DNA of 59,551 bases, from NCBI GenBank assembly GCA_030151885.1, contig JASLCG010000101.1:1-59551 (forward strand), read 5' to 3'. This document shows positions 18,041 to 24,208 of the stretch, piece by piece (within the stretch, counting starts at the first letter, position 1; every line of letters starts with the position of its first letter). Source of the stretch: Bacteroides sp. Lineage in GTDB: Bacteria; Bacteroidota; Bacteroidia; Bacteroidales; Bacteroidaceae. The translations under genes and the position numbers were made by a program. Under the pieces are notes generated by a model. That model worked only from the letters and a program-made list of their open reading frames with translations, did no database searches and was not told where the DNA came from.

Positions 18041-20617
18041 TTAATAAGTGTTTCTAATATGATTGTATGTTATGTTTTCACTTTGAATTTGCTTGCCACT
18101 AGTTTCATGTGTGATTCGAATAATCTTTTTCTCACCTGGCAAGAGATCAAAAAAGTTATCTGTAAATCGGGCTCCTTGTACAGGTGTTTCAATAAATAGA
18201 TCTTTAACTAATGTTTTACTAGTTAATACCAATTCAACCCCATTCTCTATATTTTTCTTTTTTACTTTTAAATCTACATTAGGTAGGATTAAATCCTTAG
18301 GGTATTTAAAGTAGAATACCTCTTTAGAGAGCATTTTTTTACCCTGAAGTAAAGTTAACTGTACATATACCTGATCCTTTAAGCTGGCATCTATGTATTT
18401 ATCAACGTCACTACTACTTATTAGTTGTGTTTTATTTTTTCCTATAAAAATGTCTTTGTACACTCCCTTATCAAGGGTTTTTCCATTAAAGTCTTTTACT
18501 TGATACTCTAGGGATAGATTGTCTAAGTCTGTTAATAGATCTGAGAAGCCATATATATTTAACTTATCATCTTCAATTATTGCGTTCAAGGCCACTGGTT
18601 CAAAAGCTCTTTGTGCATGATAGTGCATTGCTTTCCAATTTCCATAATAGTCCAAGCTAGACCAAGAGACCACAGGCCAGCTATCATTCAATTGCCAGTA
18701 AAGAGTTCCCATACAATATGGTTTATTTCGTCTATGAGCATCGAAGCCATGGCGCATTCCTCTTCCTTGTAACACTAAGCCTACGTATACAAAATCTTCA
18801 AATTTTTCTGGTACATTATAGTACAACCTCATACTAGCTTCAATCAGTTCATTACCCACAGTACTTTTTTGATGCCCATTCATCACATCCGATTCTATTT
18901 GATAATCTTTAGGTTCGGCAAAAGTAGATATTGTCTTCATTTCTGGGAATGCCTGAAAACCGAATTCACTCATAAAGCGAGATAGCTCAGTGTCTAGACT
19001 TTCAAAAGGTTTTCTTCCATACCAGATTCCCCAGTTATGGCTATCTCCTTTTTTCCATGACTCAGGTCTCCCCCAGTTTGATGAGTATGGTGAACCATGA
19101 ACATAAGACCTATCTGCATCATATTCTTTTACTAGAGCAGGTAACAACTCATTAAATAATACATGGTAACCTTCTTTCATGTTATCATAAACAGATGTAG
19201 TATATCTTTTATCCCATCCCCAGTACTTAATACCTTCCATTATCTCGTTATTACCACACCATAAAGATAATGACGCATAGTTTCGAAGTCGCTTGATGTT
19301 ATATATAGCCTCATCGGTTACCCTTTTCTTAAATACAGGATCATGAGGATATGTAGTACAGCCAAACATAAAGTCTTGCCAAACTAATATTCCATTTTCA
19401 TCGGCCAATTGATAGAATTTATCATCTTCATATGTTCCACCACCCCACACACGAACCATATTCATATTAGCCTCTTTCATATCTCTAAACAGAGTTTCAT
19501 ATCGCTCTTTTGTTACATTTGGTAGCATCGCATCGTGTGGAATATAATTTCCTCCTTTAGCAAACATGGGCTCTCCATTTACTTCAAAGTAAAAAGTTTC
19601 ACTGTCTGGAGCATCTTTTTCCTGTATTAGTTTTATAGTACGTAACCCTGTTCTAACACTCTTCTCTGCGACTGTTTTCTCTTTTGAAGATACACGTACA
19701 GTAAAATCATACAAGTGAGGCTCTCCCCAGCCATTAGGCATCCATAGTTTAGGATTTGTTACCTCAATAGGTACTATAACCTTATTTATACCTTTTTGAG
19801 CTTCAAATTGCTGAATTATAATTTCAACATCTCTATTTATACCAAACAATACCTCTAGCTGAGCATTGCTATCATCTTCTAAAGCTTCAATCTCAACTTC
19901 TAAATCTAATAGTGCTTTTTTGCTTGAAATACTTTTTTGATTAACAAAAACATCTTGAATAATTGCTTGATCAAAGAATGTTAAAGTTATAGGTCTCCAA
20001 ATGCCAGAAGTTACCATTCTTATTCCCCAATCCCATCCATAACTATATGGTGCTTTACGGGTAAAGATACTCAGCTTCTTATCAAGATGATCATTATCTG
20101 CTGGGTAGTCAAAGTTATTAGACGCCCATTGAGGCAATACATAATTTATAGGAGAGTGGAAGTAAATAGACAAATAGTTATCTCCTTCTCTAAGCACAGA
20201 CTTTACTAACTCCTTATACCCAACAAACATATTGTCGGACTTTAAAATAAGAGCTCCATTTAGATAAACATCAGCATAAGTATCTAGTCCTTCAAAAAAG
20301 ATCTCAGCTTCATCATACGTTAACTGCTCTTTGGTAACAGTAAATTTTGTTTTATACTCCCAGTCGTAGTTTTCAACCCACTGTATTTTCTCTTCATTTA
20401 AACCCCAGAATGGATTTGGAATTAAGTTATGATTCAATAAATCTTGATGAACTGTACCTGGAACGGTAGCAGTTTTCCAGTCATTTTTATTACCTTGAGA
20501 GAACTCCCAGTTATCCGATATTAAAACTTTACACATCTGTCGATTTGTTTCGGCAGCCAGTAGTTGTACTCCTCCTAGCAGCATAAGTATAAACCACAAA
20601 CAATATTTTTTTCCCAT
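18041..20617 (-). CDS. GH2 beta-mannosidase, secreted
   Basis: Glycoside hydrolase family 2 exo-beta-mannosidase type. The 858-residue protein has an N-terminal signal peptide ending near AAETN, a sugar-binding jelly-roll domain (VPGTVHQDLL, WEYKTKF), an Ig-like domain, and the catalytic barrel. The acid/base is in WCGNNEIMEG near residue 458 and the nucleophile in FMSEFGFQAFP near residue 551. The N-terminal block NPFWGLNEEKIQWVE is typical of beta-mannosidases rather than beta-galactosidases. A role in removing the core beta-1,4-mannose of N-glycans, or of other beta-mannosides, is inferred from its neighbours. It lies 43 bases after the lactonase gene and 11 bases before GH20. Confidence 0.92.
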   Translation of the reverse strand: MGKKYCLWFILMLLGGVQLLAAETNRQMCKVLISDNWEFSQGNKNDWKTATVPGTVHQDLLNHNLIPNPFWGLNEEKIQWVENYDWEYKTKFTVTKEQLTYDEAEIFFEGLDTYADVYLNGALILKSDNMFVGYKELVKSVLREGDNYLSIYFHSPINYVLPQWASNNFDYPADNDHLDKKLSIFTRKAPYSYGWDWGIRMVTSGIWRPITLTFFDQAIIQDVFVNQKSISSKKALLDLEVEIEALEDDSNAQLEVLFGINRDVEIIIQQFEAQKGINKVIVPIEVTNPKLWMPNGWGEPHLYDFTVRVSSKEKTVAEKSVRTGLRTIKLIQEKDAPDSETFYFEVNGEPMFAKGGNYIPHDAMLPNVTKERYETLFRDMKEANMNMVRVWGGGTYEDDKFYQLADENGILVWQDFMFGCTTYPHDPVFKKRVTDEAIYNIKRLRNYASLSLWCGNNEIMEGIKYWGWDKRYTTSVYDNMKEGYHVLFNELLPALVKEYDADRSYVHGSPYSSNWGRPESWKKGDSHNWGIWYGRKPFESLDTELSRFMSEFGFQAFPEMKTISTFAEPKDYQIESDVMNGHQKSTVGNELIEASMRLYYNVPEKFEDFVYVGLVLQGRGMRHGFDAHRRNKPYCMGTLYWQLNDSWPVVSWSSLDYYGNWKAMHYHAQRAFEPVALNAIIEDDKLNIYGFSDLLTDLDNLSLEYQVKDFNGKTLDKGVYKDIFIGKNKTQLISSSDVDKYIDASLKDQVYVQLTLLQGKKMLSKEVFYFKYPKDLILPNVDLKVKKKNIENGVELVLTSKTLVKDLFIETPVQGARFTDNFFDLLPGEKKIIRITHETSGKQIQSENITYNHIRNTY

Positions 20618-20660
20618 TGAATATTTAATTAAATATTAAAACCTCTACGGCTTTCTGTAT

Positions 20661-21788
20661 CTAGTTATTAAGCTTAGCAAACTTTAAGCAGACAGGCATA
20701 CTTAACTCTATAATTTTTCCTGTATTTGTTAATAAACCCGAGTTACTATCGATTGTATATATCTCAATATTATCACTATCTCTACATGCTACTAGTAATA
20801 GTTTCCCATTAGGTGTTATTACCATATTTCTTGGGTGAACTCCCGTTTTTTGATAGCCTTTATGAGACAGCTCACCATTATCTGCAATTGAGAATATCGC
20901 TACACCATCTTCTTTTAATCTATTAGATGCAAATAGGAATTTCCCATCGGGTGTAATTTGAATATCTCCCGATCCAGCAGCTTGTTGTGGATCAGCTAAT
21001 ATTGTCTGAAAAAGCTGTAAATCTCCATTATTATATTCAAATGCCATTACCTCTCCAGACAACTCTGTTATGGTATATGCCCACTTATTATTGGGGTGAA
21101 AAACAGTGTGTCTAGGACCTGATCCTGGAGCTAACTTAATTGTCTCTTCAGACAACAGACTTTCTTCATTTGATAAGTCAAACTTATAAATACAATCTGC
21201 ACCTAAATCATTAGCATATAAAAACTTTTTATCTGGAGATAAGTAAACACAGTGCAAGTGAGACTGTTCTTGCCTATCTTTATTTGGGCCTACTAAAGAG
21301 TCAAAGCTTTTAACTATACTCTCTGGACTAAGCTTTCCACTCTCTAGAATATCAAATACAGAGATATTACCTCCCATGTAATTTGCTGTAATAGCCTTAT
21401 TTAATAAATTATCAACCAATATATAACATGGGGCTGCACCTCCAACATTTTTTTGATCTAGGAATGTTAGTTTTCCTGTATTATTGTTAAAGTTTAAAGC
21501 CGTAATACAGTCTGATTTAACATCATTATTTTCTGTCACTGCGTATACAACTCTTTCATCCGAAGAGAAGCTCAAATAAGAGGGGTTATCTAACTTATAA
21601 GTAGAGACCAGTTCAAAATCGGCCGACTCAGTATTAAATTTATATATATATATACCTTCACTATTTTTGGAAGTATAAGTCCCAACAGCCAAAAAAGAAT
21701 CATATTTATGCTCTTTACCAGTTGTTTTGCAAGAAGATAGGGTCATGAGTACTAGTATTAAAGTAGTTAACCAATATATATTTTTCAT
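20661..21788 (-). CDS. Lactonase family seven-bladed beta-propeller lipoprotein
   Basis: A 375-residue protein of the lactonase/YbhE family, the fold of 6-phosphogluconolactonase. It carries a lipoprotein signal (LSSC, Cys20), so it is exported, which makes a pentose-phosphate role unlikely. Repeated propeller motifs are visible, such as VGTYTSKNSEGIY, PSYLSFSSDE, GPRHTVFHPNNKW and HPRNMVITPNGK. Family members act on lactones or cyclic sugar acids; the true substrate here is unknown. It is the first gene of a three-gene operon with GH2 and GH20, and a TTGAT-N4-ATCAA dyad lies 27 bases upstream of its start. Confidence 0.85.
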   Translation of the reverse strand: MKNIYWLTTLILVLMTLSSCKTTGKEHKYDSFLAVGTYTSKNSEGIYIYKFNTESADFELVSTYKLDNPSYLSFSSDERVVYAVTENNDVKSDCITALNFNNNTGKLTFLDQKNVGGAAPCYILVDNLLNKAITANYMGGNISVFDILESGKLSPESIVKSFDSLVGPNKDRQEQSHLHCVYLSPDKKFLYANDLGADCIYKFDLSNEESLLSEETIKLAPGSGPRHTVFHPNNKWAYTITELSGEVMAFEYNNGDLQLFQTILADPQQAAGSGDIQITPDGKFLFASNRLKEDGVAIFSIADNGELSHKGYQKTGVHPRNMVITPNGKLLLVACRDSDNIEIYTIDSNSGLLTNTGKIIELSMPVCLKFAKLNN

Positions 21789-21815
21789 ATTAACATTTTA
21801 TTGATACTAATATAA

Positions 21816-21829
21816 TTGATTTTAATCAA
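21816..21829. promoter_or_regulatory. Dyad operator TTGAT-TTTA-ATCAA upstream of the lactonase-GH2-GH20 operon
   Basis: TTGATTTTAATCAA has the exact TTGAT-N4-ATCAA form recognised by many FNR/CRP-family regulators. It lies 27 bases upstream of the ATG at 21788. A second exact copy of the same arms precedes GH125 at 35149. No good TAnnTTTG is seen here; the nearest is a degenerate TTTTTTTG overlapping the dyad. Confidence 0.45.
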
Positions 21830-21933
21830 AAAAAACGAACATACTATGTATTAATAAGATATTTAAAGAATATACCCTTTAATAGTTAATTCTAGTAATT
21901 AAACTACCAATAGTAAGTCCTACTGTTTACTCA

Positions 21934-22021
21934 TCGGCAACATAACTCATGTATGTTACCGACATGCTTGAGGTACATCGGCAATATACTTGAAGTGTGT
22001 CGGCAATGAAGCAGTTGCTTA
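21934..22021. repeat. 22-bp periodic repeat array A (4 units)
   Basis: Four degenerate units start at 21934, 21956, 21978 and 22000, an exact 22-base step. Three begin TCGGCAA; the second begins TTACCGA, a near-inverted copy. The other 15 bases vary but share GAGGTAC/GAAGTGT-like blocks. Units 1 and 2 can fold into an 11-bp stem with one mismatch (21934-21944 with 21952-21962). The rest of the 320-base gap 21789-22108 holds AT-rich sequence with no gene, the dyad at 21816, and the transporter terminator. The period is not a multiple of three, so it is not coding. A related array lies at 50249. Confidence 0.8.
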
Positions 22022-22052
22022 TTGTCATGTAAAACACTTTAATCTAGGGTTT

Positions 22053-22095
22053 ATATACAAAAAAAGCTCACCGAAACGTGAGCTTTTTTGTATAT
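22053..22095 (-). terminator. Terminator after the DcuC/YfcC-type permease
   Basis: Long inverted repeat with arms ATATAC-A7-GCTCAC and GTGAGC-T6-GTATAT and a GC-containing loop. It lies 14 bases past the transporter stop and gives a T-run on the minus strand. Confidence 0.85.
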
Positions 22096-22108
22096 ATATA
22101 TCAGCACT

Positions 22109-23704
22109 TTAAAACCCTGGTAAGTTTATATAGACTGTAGGAATCAATAATAGAAAACCCAAAATCATAAATAATACCAAGAACTTCATAAACCATTTTA
22201 ACCAGATAGCATAAGGTATTTTAGCCACACCAAGAACACCTAATAAAACAGCAGATGTTGGTGTTATCATGTTAGTAAAACCATCTCCAAACTGAAATGC
22301 CATAACAGTTGCTTGTCTTGATACTCCTATAACATCTGAAAAAGGGGCCATTATTGGCATTGTTAGTGCCGCTTTAGCTGTTCCTGATGGAATAATTAAA
22401 TTTATTAAGGTCTGTATTAAATACATAACAGAGACAGAGAACAGTTTTCCTGCACCATCCATTAATGATGCCAAGCCGTACAGTATAGAGTCTATAATTT
22501 GCCCATCTTCTAAGATCTGAATAATTCCGCCTGCAAGACCTACAACTATCGCTACAGATAACATGTCTTTAGCACCTTCCTGAAAATACTTAATTATACT
22601 ATCTGTATTAAATCCAAAAGCAAAGCCAGCCATAAGCCCCATTGCCAAGAATGCTGCAGAAATTTCTGGTAAATACCAGTCGTGTGCCATTACTCCCACA
22701 ATTAAAAATATAATCGTAAAAGCCAGTAGTATAAGAACAAAGAAGTGATTGGACTTTTTCAGAGCCCCTAGTGCCATTAGAGCATATAGAGCTGTTAAAA
22801 CAGGAGTTATGTATAGCTTAAGCTCTAATGTTCCAAACGTAAGTGTACTTATAGGATAAACTACAGAAAAACCAATCAGAGCTAATAGAACTATTATATA
22901 AACAATCCATGCTGAACGTGTTGTGTTATATTCAACCGAGTAGTCTTGATCATCTATTTTACTTCTCCAATAACTGTCAATTTTATACATAGGAGACTTT
23001 GTAGGATCCTTCTTGATTTTATGTGCATACATTAAGATACAGACAATTAATATCAATGTTAGTAGAACCCAACAAAACAGTCTGTATTCAAATCCTGAAA
23101 ACAGTGGTAAATTAGCAAAACCTTGTGCGATACCTACTGTAAAAGGGTTTAACATAGCGCCCGAGAATCCTATATGTGCTGCTACATATACAAGAGAGAC
23201 TCCAACTAAGGAGTCATAGCCCATTTTGATAGCTAACGGAATAACTAATATTGTAAAAGCAATTGTCTCTTCCGACATTCCAAATACAGCACCAAAAAGG
23301 CTAAAAAGTAATATTATACTAATAATAATAATATTATTAACACCTATAAACCGTAGTAGCTTATACTTTTCTAACCGCTTTGTAAAATCTAAAAAAGCAT
23401 AAATTCCTACATCAATAGCTTTTGTAACATTTAATACTTGAAAAGCACCACCCATTATTAGTAAAAAAGCAATAATGCCAGCCTGACGCACAAAGCCCTC
23501 ATAAAAAGAGCTAAAAACCTGCCAAGACTGTGGACTTTTATCTACAAAATGAAAAGAGTTCTCTGAAATAACTGTTTTTTCGACTCCATTTACAATAATT
23601 TGCTCTCTATCGTAAGAGCCAGAAGGGACTACCCACGATAAAAAAGCACATAATAATATGGCAAAAGCTATAATTGTATAGGAATGTGGTATTTTTTTTG
23701 TCAT
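22109..23704 (-). CDS. YfcC/DcuC-family membrane permease
   Basis: A 531-residue integral membrane protein of the DcuC/YfcC superfamily (anaerobic C4-dicarboxylate carriers and putative basic amino acid antiporters). About 12 hydrophobic segments are visible. Family motifs include WVVPSGSYDR after the first helix, an early EGFVRQAGIIAFLLIMGGAF, the central FGMSEETIAF, and a late IPSGTAKAALTMPIMAP followed by DGFTNMITPTSA. The substrate cannot be told from sequence; the IPSG-type motif near the end is shared by the whole family. It has its own promoter and terminator between two glycan operons, so a link to glycan use is only positional. Confidence 0.85.
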   Translation of the reverse strand: MTKKIPHSYTIIAFAILLCAFLSWVVPSGSYDREQIIVNGVEKTVISENSFHFVDKSPQSWQVFSSFYEGFVRQAGIIAFLLIMGGAFQVLNVTKAIDVGIYAFLDFTKRLEKYKLLRFIGVNNIIIISIILLFSLFGAVFGMSEETIAFTILVIPLAIKMGYDSLVGVSLVYVAAHIGFSGAMLNPFTVGIAQGFANLPLFSGFEYRLFCWVLLTLILIVCILMYAHKIKKDPTKSPMYKIDSYWRSKIDDQDYSVEYNTTRSAWIVYIIVLLALIGFSVVYPISTLTFGTLELKLYITPVLTALYALMALGALKKSNHFFVLILLAFTIIFLIVGVMAHDWYLPEISAAFLAMGLMAGFAFGFNTDSIIKYFQEGAKDMLSVAIVVGLAGGIIQILEDGQIIDSILYGLASLMDGAGKLFSVSVMYLIQTLINLIIPSGTAKAALTMPIMAPFSDVIGVSRQATVMAFQFGDGFTNMITPTSAVLLGVLGVAKIPYAIWLKWFMKFLVLFMILGFLLLIPTVYINLPGF

Positions 23705-23725
23705 TATTTTATGTTTATAGAACTA

Positions 23726-23733
23726 CAAAGTTA
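23726..23733 (-). promoter_or_regulatory. Bacteroides-type -7 element for the permease
   Basis: Minus-strand TAACTTTG, an exact TAnnTTTG match 22 bases upstream of the ATG at 23704. No clear -33 TTTG is seen. The 23705-23914 divergent region holds this and the small-protein promoter. Confidence 0.55.
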
Positions 23734-23839
23734 CATAATAATATCTGCTTATAACACTGAAATGATCCTGTTACATAAAAGAAATAAGAATTTAATAATA
23801 ATTTCTTATGTTTTATAACACATATCCAATTATTATTAT

Positions 23840-23847
23840 TATATTTG
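23840..23847 (+). promoter_or_regulatory. -7 element for the 44-residue protein
   Basis: TATATTTG matches TAnnTTTG. Transcription would begin near 23854, giving a leader of about 60 bases that contains the hairpin at 23878-23898. Confidence 0.55.
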
Positions 23848-23877
23848 CAATGAATTAAAAGGATTAAATATAAACTC

Positions 23878-23898
23878 GTTCTTCAAAAGGTGAAGAAC
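23878..23898 (+). other. Leader hairpin before the 44-residue protein
   Basis: GTTCTTC and GAAGAAC form a perfect 7-bp stem with a seven-base loop AAAAGGT, 16 bases before the ATG at 23915. It could stabilise the 5' end or limit ribosome access. Confidence 0.45.
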
Positions 23899-23914
23899 AC
23901 AAAAAGACGCAATT

Positions 23915-24049
23915 ATGAAAAAGAATGAAAACCAAATCTTAATGTTACAATACCGTATTAAAAGATACCAAGCAATGGGTAACGGTATTATGAGTCAAAA
24001 ATTGACTAACGAATTACAAAAGTTACTAGCTAAACAAGTAGCTTTCTAA
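23915..24049 (+). CDS. Unrecognised 44-residue basic protein
   Basis: ATG at 23915 to TAA at 24047-24049. The product is 44 residues, beginning MKKNENQILMLQYRIKRYQA and ending LAKQVAF, rich in Lys, Gln and Leu and probably helical. I do not recognise it and assign no function. Support for a real gene is a complete transcription unit: a -7 box at 23840, a leader hairpin, an AAAAAGACGCAATT stretch before the ATG, and a hairpin-plus-T-run terminator shortly after the stop. It is encoded divergently from the permease and convergently with the transglutaminase-like gene. A small RNA-binding or ribosome-associated role is possible but unproven; alternatively the unit could act as an RNA. Confidence 0.65.
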   Translation: MKKNENQILMLQYRIKRYQAMGNGIMSQKLTNELQKLLAKQVAF

Positions 24050-24091
24050 AGAGTTAAAAAGATGATGAATCAAGCATTAAAAATGTGAGAG

Positions 24092-24123
24092 GAGCTTTGA
24101 GTAATAATCAAAAGCTCTTTTTT
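24092..24123 (+). terminator. Terminator after the 44-residue protein
   Basis: GAGCTTT and AAAGCTC arms with a short loop, followed by a run of Ts, typical of an intrinsic terminator on the plus strand, about 43 bases after the small-protein stop. Confidence 0.8.
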
Positions 24124-24154
24124 TATGTCCTGCTGTTTCATATTCAAATACAAA

Positions 24155-24186
24155 AAAGGCACTTAAGAGTTTTCTTAAGTGCCTTT
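24155..24186 (-). terminator. Terminator of the MFS-to-transglutaminase operon
   Basis: AAAGGCACTTAAGA and TCTTAAGTGCCTTT form a perfect 14-bp stem with a four-base loop, 23 bases past the transglutaminase-like stop. Confidence 0.85.
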
Positions 24187-24208
24187 CTTAATATATAGTC
24201 ATCTTTTA

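Noticed and set aside
20620..20637. 18-bp palindrome AATATTTAATTAAATATT before the GH2 gene
   Set aside because: It is made only of A and T, lies in the short intercistronic gap at the ribosome-binding region, and could easily arise by chance in this base composition.
21816..21829. Reading the dyad as proof of oxygen (FNR) control
   Set aside because: Only the sequence form matches FNR. Bacteroidota CRP/FNR members have varied signals and no such regulator gene is in the window.
21934..22021. CRISPR-like array
   Set aside because: The conserved part is only about seven bases, one unit is inverted, the rest varies without a clear repeat/spacer split, and no cas genes are in the window.
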